A stretch of DNA of 64,000 nt. Source: an uncultured Lachnospiraceae bacterium. GTDB lineage: Bacteria > Bacillota > Clostridia > Lachnospirales > Lachnospiraceae. The stretch spans positions 1-64,000 of the forward strand of contig OMXP01000005.1 of assembly GCA_900315055.1 (NCBI GenBank), given 5' to 3'. Made by a program: the position numbers and the translations under genes. Below, in pieces: positions 54,060-61,841 of this stretch (position 1 is the first letter of the stretch; every line of letters starts with the position of its first letter). The notes under the pieces are model-generated. The model was not told the DNA's origin, did not search any database, and was given only the letters and a program-made list of their open reading frames with translations.

Positions 54060-55132
54060 GCATTTTCCTTCTTTCGAACAAGCCCTTCCACACCGGAAAA
54101 GAGCGCCTTCCGCACGCCGTCCAGTGCCGCACAGACCGCAAAGGTCAGAACACAGGCAAGAAGCGCCCGAAGCAGAAATCCCAGAGGATCGGAGTCCTTT
54201 GCTGTCCCGAAAAGATCCCCAAGCCCTGTAATCCAGAGGTTTCGAAGATCCACATGGTTGTGGATCAGGTACACACCAAAGGTGAGGGGGGATACCGCGC
54301 AGATAACGTCCGCTCCCTTCCCCTCCCGGATCTTCAGGCAACGGACAAACTCAAAGAGTCCGATGGCACCCGTCAGGGTAAAGACGAAGTTGTAGTGGAA
54401 CATCACCGTCTGGAAATAGGCAAGTCCCCCGGTCCTCTCTCCTACAAGGTGCAGAACCAGATACAGCAGGAAGATCATAAAGCAGCTGCCAAGATAGACG
54501 AGAAGCGATGCCCTCTTCTTCCCAGTGATCCGCACGGGATAGCGCCGAAGATACGCCGCGATGAGGTACAGGACAAGAAACCAGCCAAAGTCATAGCCCT
54601 TCCCGTCCGTCACAAGCTCCACCGGGCTGATGCTCTTCAGGAAACAAAAGAACACAAGAAGCAGCAGGATCAGACCCTTCAGCTGCTTTCGGGGCAGGGC
54701 ATCGACTCCGTGATTGAGCAGAGGCGAAAACAGCACCATGAAGAAGTACGCGGTGGCAAACCAGTACAGGTTCATGGAGATCGGGAGGCAGTAGGAGGCA
54801 AAGGTCCAGACATCGGTCCCCTGAATCGGAAACCCCAAAGCCTTCAGGATCAGCGGGATCAGGAGCGCATAGAAGAAGATCTCGAACCAGAGACAGACAA
54901 TCCTCGACAGGCGGAAGGTCGTCTTTGAGAGGAAGTATCCGGAGATCAGGACATAGACGTTGACCGCGACGATGCTAAGCGACTCCAGAAATCCCCCCAT
55001 GACCCGCACCGGTGTCATGGCATTTCCCGGCAGGGCAAGGCTTCCCGACAGAGAGATGTAGTGGAGCATCACGACCATCAGCATGCCGAGAATCCGGAGC
55101 AGTTCGAAGTTTGCCTCTCTTTTTGCCCCCAT
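54056..55132 (-). CDS. Acyltransferase 3 family membrane protein
   Basis: 358 aa from the ATG at 55132, overlapping the ABC transporter stop by one base (TGATG). GAGGGAG lies upstream. Ten spans, with 'FELLRILGMLMVVMLHYISL' as the first, holding the family's Arg/His signature. 'GVYLIHNHVDLRN' near the end is the usual late motif. The family (OafA/WecH-like) adds acetyl or other acyl groups to surface sugars. It is a second acylation system beside the MBOAT pair. Confidence 0.88.
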   Translation of the reverse strand: MGAKREANFELLRILGMLMVVMLHYISLSGSLALPGNAMTPVRVMGGFLESLSIVAVNVYVLISGYFLSKTTFRLSRIVCLWFEIFFYALLIPLILKALGFPIQGTDVWTFASYCLPISMNLYWFATAYFFMVLFSPLLNHGVDALPRKQLKGLILLLLVFFCFLKSISPVELVTDGKGYDFGWFLVLYLIAAYLRRYPVRITGKKRASLLVYLGSCFMIFLLYLVLHLVGERTGGLAYFQTVMFHYNFVFTLTGAIGLFEFVRCLKIREGKGADVICAVSPLTFGVYLIHNHVDLRNLWITGLGDLFGTAKDSDPLGFLLRALLACVLTFAVCAALDGVRKALFSGVEGLVRKKENA

Positions 55133-56889
55133 CAGCGCTCCCTCACAACGCCCTGATCCTGTACGCGGTAGACGATGTCGCACTTCTCGATGGTCTCCAG
55201 CCGGTGGGCGATGATGATCAGGGTCTTCCTGCCGTGCAGCCGGTTCACCGACTCCATGATCGCGGCTTCGGTCTCGTTGTCGAGGGCAGAGGTCGCCTCA
55301 TCGAGGACCAGAACCTCCGGATCCTCGAACAGGGCTCTTGCGATGCCGATGCGCTGGCGCTGTCCGCCGGAGAAGCGGATGCCGTGCTGTCCGATCTGCG
55401 TGTCCAGTCCCTCCGGAAGGGAGCGCACGTGCTCGTCGAGCTGTGCCTCCTTCAGGGCCCGCCAGACCTTCTCGTCGTCAATCTCCTCGTCCGGCACACC
55501 GAAGGCCACGTTCCGGCGAATCGTCGTGTCGAGCATGTAGATGGACTGCGGAATGTAGCCGATGTTCTTGAGCCACCCCGGATAGTTGGTCCTGACATCG
55601 ACGCCGTCGGCGAGGATCTCGCCGCTCTCGGGCTTTAAGAGTCCCAGCATGATGTCGATGAGGGTCGTCTTGCCGCCGCCGGAGGATCCCACGATGCCGA
55701 TGGACTTTCCGACCGGGAAGGTAACATTCGCTCCCCTGAAGATAAGAACGTCGGAGTTCGGATAGTGATAGGTGATGTCCTTCATCTCGATCGTCTTCGT
55801 GACCGGGAGCTTCTCCACGTCCTCGCTTGCGGGGTAATCCTCGAGCCTGTAGGAGATGTCCTTGTCGTGGATCTCCTCCTGCAGGTTGTCGGAGACGTTG
55901 TCGAGGAAGGGCGTGAAGTACGAGATGTTCGTCAGATAGTTGTTGATGCGGTTTGCCGACGGCAGGAGACGCGCCGCCGCAAGACCGAAGACCGAGATCT
56001 GCGGGATCATCGAGGTGAGGTCCGTCGTCCCGGAGAGAATCTCCGCGATCATGTACAGGACAAGGCCCGCGACGCAGATCCACTCGATGAGAAGGCGCGG
56101 CGTTCCGGAGTAGAGCGTGTACTTCTGCACCGCGTTGACGTAGCCGTTGCCGCACTTGCTGTACTCGTTGATGAAGTAGTTCTCCTTGTCCGCGATCTTG
56201 ATCTCCTTGATCGCATCGACCGACTCGGAGATCCACTTGAACAGACCCGCATAATAATCCTGGTTGTCCCTGCCGGCTTTCAGCATGACGGGCTTTAAGA
56301 ACTTCTTGATGAGAAAGAGCACGAGAAGAAGGAGCGCCGCGATGGTCAGGATCATCTTCGCATCGACCGTCACGAGGACGAGAACGAGGATGATGAAGAC
56401 GATGATCTCACTGGTCAGCTGCAGAATGTTCAGGATCAGCGCATAGACGTTGTTGATATCCGAGGTGATGTTGCGCTGAATGATGGAGGTGTTGGCGTTC
56501 AGATAGTACTCGTAGGGCCGCTTCATGAAGTTGATCATCATGCGGTTGCTGGTCTCGAACTGGTTCCGGTAGATGAAGCGAAGCAGGAGCTTCTGCTCGA
56601 TGTACAGGTAGATGTTCTTGATCGCAAAGACCACGACGATCGCCGCCATCATGACCACCGCGAACTGCTGCACGCTCTGCATGTGCAGCATGTTGTAGAA
56701 ATCTCCCATGTGGTAGAGATTCTGCGTGATGGAGTCCGGGTTGATGATCGCCTCGAGGATCGGGATGATCAGGGTGATGCCAAGGGCCTCCAGGCAGGCG
56801 CCGATGAGCATGATGAACACCAGGCCGACCATCTTCAGCTTCTGCGTCCTGTCGAGCAGCAGGTTGATTTTCCGGAACGTATTGAACAT
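55132..56889 (-). CDS. ABC-type lipid-linked oligosaccharide flippase (PglK-like)
   Basis: 585 aa half-transporter. Six spans in the first 320 residues, then an ATP-binding domain with Walker A 'GSSGGGKTT', signature 'FSGGQRQRIGIARAL' and Walker B 'VLVLDEATSALD'. The transmembrane part starts 'LDRTQKLKMVGLVFIMLIGA' and has the external-loop pattern of PglK/WlaB rather than of drug exporters. PglK flips undecaprenyl-diphosphate oligosaccharides using ATP. In cluster B it probably takes the place of a Wzx. Confidence 0.87.
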   Translation of the reverse strand: MFNTFRKINLLLDRTQKLKMVGLVFIMLIGACLEALGITLIIPILEAIINPDSITQNLYHMGDFYNMLHMQSVQQFAVVMMAAIVVVFAIKNIYLYIEQKLLLRFIYRNQFETSNRMMINFMKRPYEYYLNANTSIIQRNITSDINNVYALILNILQLTSEIIVFIILVLVLVTVDAKMILTIAALLLLVLFLIKKFLKPVMLKAGRDNQDYYAGLFKWISESVDAIKEIKIADKENYFINEYSKCGNGYVNAVQKYTLYSGTPRLLIEWICVAGLVLYMIAEILSGTTDLTSMIPQISVFGLAAARLLPSANRINNYLTNISYFTPFLDNVSDNLQEEIHDKDISYRLEDYPASEDVEKLPVTKTIEMKDITYHYPNSDVLIFRGANVTFPVGKSIGIVGSSGGGKTTLIDIMLGLLKPESGEILADGVDVRTNYPGWLKNIGYIPQSIYMLDTTIRRNVAFGVPDEEIDDEKVWRALKEAQLDEHVRSLPEGLDTQIGQHGIRFSGGQRQRIGIARALFEDPEVLVLDEATSALDNETEAAIMESVNRLHGRKTLIIIAHRLETIEKCDIVYRVQDQGVVRER

Positions 56890-56910
56890 GAAATTGAGAA
56901 ATCCTTTTCT

Positions 56911-58008
56911 TCAGCTGATTTTCTTTGCCGCGTTCGTCACATGAGCGTGATCTTTCGGATCCTCATACCGGTCCATGAACGCATTGCCAAGGTACACCTT
57001 CTGCTTTGCGCAGTGGATCGCGTTCGGCACCGTGTAGACCGTGACGACGCGGGCAAACTCTGCGCCGACAAAGTTCAGCACTTCCATCGGGAAGTGCGCA
57101 TCGAGAACGAGATACTCCGAAAACCGGGTTCTGTAATCGAGAAGGTCCCTTGGGTGCGGCTTGATGACAATGACGCCCTCTCGACCGTCGACGGTCCCGT
57201 ACTCCCGGATCATGTCCCGGACCAATCTCTCTCTCGTCTCCAGGCTCTTTGTCAGCGGCTCCGTGAGGATCAGAACAATCGGCTTCTTCTCCTCTTTCGC
57301 CTTTTTCAGGGTCGCGTCGAGCTCCGCCCGGTTCTCGATGAACATTGAGCAGAGTCTTTTCTTATCCTCGTCCGATAGTCCTGCGGCAAGCTTTTCCCTC
57401 GGCACCTCGACCATCTTCTTCATCGGGTGGTCAAGCACGGAAATGTCATTGACCTCCATGTCGATGCAGTACTTTCCGTAGCCGTTCTGGATGAAGATCA
57501 CACCGAGGGATGCCAGGAACGCCTTCAGCTTAAAGTGCCCCGCATTGTCCTCATGAGCGGTGTCCCGGTAGCGGATGCAGTCGAGCCCGTCCTCCACTGC
57601 GTGATAGCGGATCTTCTTATAGGAAAGGTAATACCCGATGGGATCCGAGTCGCAGAAGACATAGATGTCATCATACGCGGAAAAGTCCACCGGGACATAG
57701 GGCTCTTCGAGCTCTCCGAGCCTCTTGCAGAAGCGGATCCTCTGGCGCATGTTGGCGGGAAGAGAGCCGCGGTCTTTTTTGAGCTCCACAAGTTCCGGGA
57801 AGAACGTGAAGTCCTTCTCGTCAAACTCGATCGCCTTTGCAAAGATCCCGCTCTTTTCGGCACGGGAGGCCAGATCCCCGAAGCGGTTCGACATCTTCGA
57901 GAGGACAAGCGTTGCCCTGCCTCTTTCCTCTTCCGGCAGGTTCAGTTCCTTGAGGGCTGCCACATACACGTGGTAAAACGTGTGGCAGACATAGATCCGC
58001 TTTCTCAT
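56911..58008 (-). CDS. GT52-like glycosyltransferase
   Basis: 365 aa. The N-terminus 'IYVCHTFYHVYVAALKEL' and the C-terminal 'VIVIKPHPRDLLDY' and 'FPMEVLNF' resemble the GT52/lipooligosaccharide sialyltransferase family (GT-B with the KPHP motif). The middle has 'YVFCDSDPIGYYLS'. The donor is not known; CMP-sialic acid enzymes are not seen in the window. It overlaps the cytidine deaminase gene by four bases. Confidence 0.65.
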   Translation of the reverse strand: MRKRIYVCHTFYHVYVAALKELNLPEEERGRATLVLSKMSNRFGDLASRAEKSGIFAKAIEFDEKDFTFFPELVELKKDRGSLPANMRQRIRFCKRLGELEEPYVPVDFSAYDDIYVFCDSDPIGYYLSYKKIRYHAVEDGLDCIRYRDTAHEDNAGHFKLKAFLASLGVIFIQNGYGKYCIDMEVNDISVLDHPMKKMVEVPREKLAAGLSDEDKKRLCSMFIENRAELDATLKKAKEEKKPIVLILTEPLTKSLETRERLVRDMIREYGTVDGREGVIVIKPHPRDLLDYRTRFSEYLVLDAHFPMEVLNFVGAEFARVVTVYTVPNAIHCAKQKVYLGNAFMDRYEDPKDHAHVTNAAKKIS

Positions 58009-58463
58009 CTGGGCATGTTCTCGGGTCCGAAGCTCTCCGGCAGAAGGTCGGAAAGGCTCAGCACCTTATAATCGGTGATGCTCTTTGCAAGGATCACCCG
58101 GAAGGTATCCGGGTGAACAAATTCGCGAAGGGCCTGCCGGCAGATGCCGCAGGGCGTCGGATAATCCTTCACCCCTTCAAGCTCCTCCGCCGAATAATCG
58201 GCAGGGCCAGCCACGATCGCGATGGCATCAAACTCCCGGTGTCCCTGGGCGATCGCCGCAAAAAGCGCCGTCCGCTCCGCGCAGTTCGTAGCTCCGAAAC
58301 TTGCGTTCTCCACATTGCAGCCGCGCACCACGGAATCATCATCGATGCAGTGAATCGCCGCACCGACGCTGTAGCGGGAATACGGCGTATAGGCATTGTC
58401 CCTCGCCTCAAGTGCCGCCTCGATGAGGCGCATGGCAAGCTGATCTTCCTTCTTACTGTCCAT
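58005..58463 (-). CDS. cdd: Cytidine deaminase
   Basis: 152 aa from the ATG at 58463 with AAGGAG upstream. 'AYTPYSRYSVGAA' (substrate site), 'CNVENASFGATNCAERTA' with the Cys ligand and the CAE proton shuttle, and 'PCGICRQALREF' giving two zinc cysteines. It deaminates cytidine or deoxycytidine in pyrimidine salvage. Its place between two glycosyltransferase genes, with overlap on one side and 2 bases on the other, is unusual; it could recycle cytidine from CMP-sugar use, but this is speculation. Confidence 0.92.
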   Translation of the reverse strand: MDSKKEDQLAMRLIEAALEARDNAYTPYSRYSVGAAIHCIDDDSVVRGCNVENASFGATNCAERTALFAAIAQGHREFDAIAIVAGPADYSAEELEGVKDYPTPCGICRQALREFVHPDTFRVILAKSITDYKVLSLSDLLPESFGPENMPR

Positions 58464-58465
58464 TC

Positions 58466-59590
58466 CTACTCCTTCCTGTTTCTGTCTGCATAAGAGACAC
58501 AGACCTTCTCGAGATAATCGCGCCACTGCTGATAGATGAGATCCACCCGGCAGCGGGACTCAAGTTTTCTTGCTTCACTCCCGAGCTTTTCCGCAAAGTC
58601 CCGGTCCTCGATGAGACGGTTGATCCCGCCTGCAAGAGCGTCGGCGTCCTTAACCGGTACAAGAAGCCCGTTTACACCGTCCTGAATCAGCTCTGCCGGA
58701 CCGCCGCAGGGGCAGTCCGTCGAGACCACCGGCATGCCCATCACCATCGCCTCGATGAGGGAGTTCGGCATTCCCTCATAGTCGGAGCTGTAGGCATAGA
58801 CGCCGGCACGCGGAATGACCTTTTCCTGTTCATTTGTTCCGCCGCAAAGATGTATAAAATCCTCTGCATGATTGTCCCGGATCTTCTTCTCCAGGTTCTG
58901 CTTCGTCCCGTCAAGGCTGTCCGGTCCCCAGATCTCCAGCTCCCAGTCCGGGTGCTTTGCATGGACCTTCAGGAACGCATCGATCAGAAGTGCCTGATTC
59001 TTGAAGGCCGCAAGGCGCGCATGACTTACCACGATCTTCTCCCGCCTTTCCGGCTTCGGCACGTTCAGGAACCTGGGGTTTACGGGATTCAGGATTACGC
59101 ATGCGTTATCCTTCCAGTACTTCCGGAAAAAATCCCGCTGCTGACTGGTCTGGAACACGGCGCCGGCCGCCCTAGGAAGAAGTCGGGTCAGCACACACCG
59201 GTTTACAAAAGAATCATAATGTCCCACCGGATCGATCCGGACACAGAAGACCACCGGCACACCGGTTCCCCGCTCTGCCGAGAGAGCGCGGTACAGCGCC
59301 TTTCTTGCAAACGCGATAAGGACGTCCGGCTTCTCCTCCAGCATGAATGCACGAAGGTACTTTCTTCGAAGCAGGATCTTTGTAAGGCGTCCCTTGTTCT
59401 CGTCTTCCTTCTTCAGTCCGACGATCACCCGCCGGACTCTTGGATCCAGCGGGAACTCATTCTCCTTCTTCTCTTCCGTCGCGACAATGACCTCATATCC
59501 CTTTGCCGCAAACTGATTGGCAAGTGTCGAGACCACGCGCTCCGCGCCGCCCTGCTCAAGGTTGTTGAGATGAAATGCAATTTTGTGCAT
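58466..59590 (-). CDS. GT4 family glycosyltransferase
   Basis: 374 aa. 'FHLNNLEQGGAERVVSTLAN' at the start, 'VSHARLAAFKNQALLIDAF', 'EIWGPDSLDGTKQNLEKKI' and 'SSDYEGMPNSLIEAMVMGMPVVST' show a complete GT4 enzyme. AGAAGAG precedes the ATG. It ends 2 bases before the cdd start region. Donor and acceptor unknown. Confidence 0.9.
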   Translation of the reverse strand: MHKIAFHLNNLEQGGAERVVSTLANQFAAKGYEVIVATEEKKENEFPLDPRVRRVIVGLKKEDENKGRLTKILLRRKYLRAFMLEEKPDVLIAFARKALYRALSAERGTGVPVVFCVRIDPVGHYDSFVNRCVLTRLLPRAAGAVFQTSQQRDFFRKYWKDNACVILNPVNPRFLNVPKPERREKIVVSHARLAAFKNQALLIDAFLKVHAKHPDWELEIWGPDSLDGTKQNLEKKIRDNHAEDFIHLCGGTNEQEKVIPRAGVYAYSSDYEGMPNSLIEAMVMGMPVVSTDCPCGGPAELIQDGVNGLLVPVKDADALAGGINRLIEDRDFAEKLGSEARKLESRCRVDLIYQQWRDYLEKVCVSYADRNRKE

Positions 59591-59611
59591 GAAAACTCTT
59601 CTCTCCCCGTA

Positions 59612-60532
59612 CTACTGATCTGTCGGCAGGCTGATCCAGCTGCCCCACAGCTCGTCATTGCCCTCATAGATAAATTTCCGGAATCCGCCGCTTGGGAAGA
59701 AGGTCACCTCGCCGAAATAGACATGGCCCCGGACGCTGTAGAAATCGATGCGCACAAAATAGGTGTCCTTTGCCAGAATTTCCGCATCCCGGACCATCTG
59801 TGGCAGTGTGTCCGGGATCTCGAGCTTTCTGTCGAACACCGGAGGCAGCCCTGCCTCTCCGATTTTCAGAATATTCCCGTCCAGGTCGTAGTAATTGGCA
59901 TGGTGTCCGGTAAACCGGTCAAAGTCGATCTTGAAGCACTTTACCTTCCCGTTAAAGCAGAACAGCTTGTAGTCCCGAAGATCGTGATCCGGATCCTCCA
60001 GATATTTTTCGGCAAGGATACATTTTTTGACATCTTTATACGGCCACTCACGCGACGGCAGATAGGAGCTTCGCTGATACCGCTTGTTGAGAAAAGCAAT
60101 CGTCTGTTTCTCATCAAGATCGCTTTTGTTCTTGCAGATTACAAGCCCGCCGCTGTCATGGTTGCACTTGAGGACAAACTGCTCAGGGAGGCTCCCAAAG
60201 GTAATCTCGTCCGGCTTATCCCAGTGAGCGATGGTCGGCACGACAAGATCCGGCCCGAGTGTATCCGCAATATACTGCTTGACGGCATACTTGTCGACCA
60301 GTGTCGTGTACAGTGGTTTCCTGTCATGCAGCTTGATCCACTGCAGCTTTTCATTAAATGTCTTCGGATGGGAAAGATCCGGTTCCCTTCCGAACGCTGC
60401 ACGAAAGCGCATGCGGATAAATTCCTCGTCCGGCACTGAATCGTACTTTCCGAGGATTGTATTGATGTCCATGCGGAATGCGGGGTCTGACAGATACTGC
60501 GCTGCCATCTCCGCATAATGTTTGAGTCCCAT
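59612..60532 (-). CDS. TupA-like ATP-grasp protein
   Basis: 306 aa from the ATG at 60532 with AGGGG upstream. 'HPKTFNEKLQWIKLHDRKPLY' and 'FVLKCNHDSGGLVICKNKSD' are marks of the TupA-like ATP-grasp family. 'YFVRIDFYSVRGHVYFGEVTFFPSGG' (given in part) holds the acidic metal ligands near the end. TupA is known from Bacillus teichuronopeptide synthesis, where it is thought to link an amino acid or peptide by an ATP-driven ligation. It is the first gene of cluster B, so amino-acid decoration of the glycan is possible. Confidence 0.82.
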   Translation of the reverse strand: MGLKHYAEMAAQYLSDPAFRMDINTILGKYDSVPDEEFIRMRFRAAFGREPDLSHPKTFNEKLQWIKLHDRKPLYTTLVDKYAVKQYIADTLGPDLVVPTIAHWDKPDEITFGSLPEQFVLKCNHDSGGLVICKNKSDLDEKQTIAFLNKRYQRSSYLPSREWPYKDVKKCILAEKYLEDPDHDLRDYKLFCFNGKVKCFKIDFDRFTGHHANYYDLDGNILKIGEAGLPPVFDRKLEIPDTLPQMVRDAEILAKDTYFVRIDFYSVRGHVYFGEVTFFPSGGFRKFIYEGNDELWGSWISLPTDQ

Positions 60533-60650
60533 AGTTACCCCTGCAAATGATCTTCGCGAATACCGACTATGATAACAGTATCGCATAAAAATGGAAAGTC
60601 GACCGACAGGGTGAAGGCCTGACAGTCAGACACTTTCCGTGTTCTGTGAA

Positions 60651-60679
60651 TGTGAAAATACTCCCTCTGCATCTATAAT
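60651..60679 (+). promoter_or_regulatory. Possible promoter of the patatin-like gene
   Basis: TATAAT at 60674-60679 is a perfect -10 box, 51 bases before the ATG at 60730. The best -35 at 17-base spacing is TGTGAA (60651-60656), a weak match to TTGACA. The surrounding gap (60533-60729) separates divergent genes and also must hold the promoter of cluster B, for which no clear boxes were found. Confidence 0.5.
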
Positions 60680-60729
60680 AACGCCTTGTGGAACAGAAAT
60701 CTGAAAGCCTTGCAAAGGAGGGAGCTTAC

Positions 60730-61602
60730 ATGGGAAGAATCGGTCTTGTCGTCGAAGGTGGCGGTATGAAATGCGCCTACAGCGCAGGGATTCTGGATCG
60801 TTTTCTCGATGATCATGTAACCTTCGACTATGCGATCGGCGTCTCCGCCGGTGCATCGTCCACCGCCTCCTACCTGGCAGGACAGCGCGGCAGAAATCTT
60901 CGCTTCTACACGACGCACATCCACGAAAAGGGATACTTCGGTATCGGGTCCTTCTTAAAGACCGGCGACCTGTTCGGCCTCGACTACATCTACAAAACCC
61001 TGACCAATTCCAACGGTGCGGATCCTCTGGATTTTCCGGCTCTCATGAAAAATCCCGCCGACTATGAGGTCGTCGCGACAAACGCAAACACCGGAAAGCC
61101 CGCCTACTTCGACAAGTCCGTAATGCGACAGGACGACTATATCCAGATCATCGCTTCCTGCTGCCTTCCCGCCGCCTGCAGGCCCCGTATCATCGACAAC
61201 GTTCCCTACTACGACGGCGGTGTCTCCGATCCCCTCCCGGCAGACCGGGCGCTGACGCACGGAGGCTGTGATAAGGTCGTCGTCATCATGACAAAGCCCC
61301 GCGACTTTGAGAAGAAGCCGGAGGGCATGAAAGCGGTCTACCATCACCGCTGCAAAATGTATCCCGAGATTGTAAAGCTCCTCGACAACCGGCACATCAC
61401 CTACATGGAACATTTCCGCCACATCTTCGACCTGGAAAAACAGGGAAAGGCCTTCGTCCTGTGTCCTTCCGAGCACCTGAAGATGAGTACCTATGCGATG
61501 GACGCAGAGGCCAATCAGAAGCTCTATGATCTGGGCGTTTCGGATTACAATGAGAAGGCTGCCGCTCTGAAGGCGTTTCTTGCCGGGAAAGCAGAAGCAT
61601 AG
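60730..61602 (+). CDS. Patatin-like phospholipase
   Basis: 290 aa from the ATG at 60730, with AAGGAGGGAG upstream. 'LVVEGGGMKCAYSAGIL' gives the Gly-rich oxyanion motif, 'GVSAGASS' the nucleophile (GxSxG) and 'YYDGGVSDPLP' the catalytic Asp (DGG). All parts of the Ser-Asp dyad are present. No signal peptide, so it is cytoplasmic; RssA/YjjU-like members of unknown substrate are common in Firmicutes. It is monocistronic, divergent from tupA and followed by a strong terminator. Confidence 0.92.
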   Translation: MGRIGLVVEGGGMKCAYSAGILDRFLDDHVTFDYAIGVSAGASSTASYLAGQRGRNLRFYTTHIHEKGYFGIGSFLKTGDLFGLDYIYKTLTNSNGADPLDFPALMKNPADYEVVATNANTGKPAYFDKSVMRQDDYIQIIASCCLPAACRPRIIDNVPYYDGGVSDPLPADRALTHGGCDKVVVIMTKPRDFEKKPEGMKAVYHHRCKMYPEIVKLLDNRHITYMEHFRHIFDLEKQGKAFVLCPSEHLKMSTYAMDAEANQKLYDLGVSDYNEKAAALKAFLAGKAEA

Positions 61603-61671
61603 GACGGGAAGTCAAAGATCTGAAGACCTGCTGAATCGGTTGCCTGCTGAATCTGAATAAATCTGAAGTTA

Positions 61672-61701
61672 AAAAAAGTGCCGCTCACGCGGCACTTTTT
61701 T
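61672..61701. terminator. Bidirectional terminator between patatin and asnB-like genes
   Basis: AAAAAAGTGCCGC / GCGGCACTTTTTT (13-base perfect stem, 61672-61684 with 61689-61701) with loop TCAC. It is followed by T runs in both directions, so it can stop both convergent genes. Confidence 0.88.
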
Positions 61702-61768
61702 CTTGGGAGGATTTGAAAGAAAAAGAAATTCTGCTGTCGTTTTCTTATGTTCTGCCTACATCCTACCC

Positions 61769-61809
61769 CGGTTTCGTGAACAGGTTGTGAAGGTCCTGTA
61801 CCGAAACCG
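61769..61809. repeat. Two-part inverted repeat in the 3' region of the second asnB-like gene
   Basis: CGGTTTCG (61769-61776) pairs with CGAAACCG (61802-61809), and inside it ACAGG (61780-61784) pairs with CCTGT (61795-61799). It lies just past the asnB-like stop at 61842, before the terminator. There is no T run, so its role may be regulatory or as a protein site. Confidence 0.45.
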
Positions 61810-61841
61810 TGAATTCGCTGTTTACAATACCGTCACAACTG

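Noticed and set aside
54060-54341. N-terminal extension of the GT-C-like gene at 52083
   Set aside because: It overlaps the acyltransferase gene in another frame with Cys/Gly/Arg-rich sequence; the ATG at 54059 has a ribosome site and an ATGA overlap.
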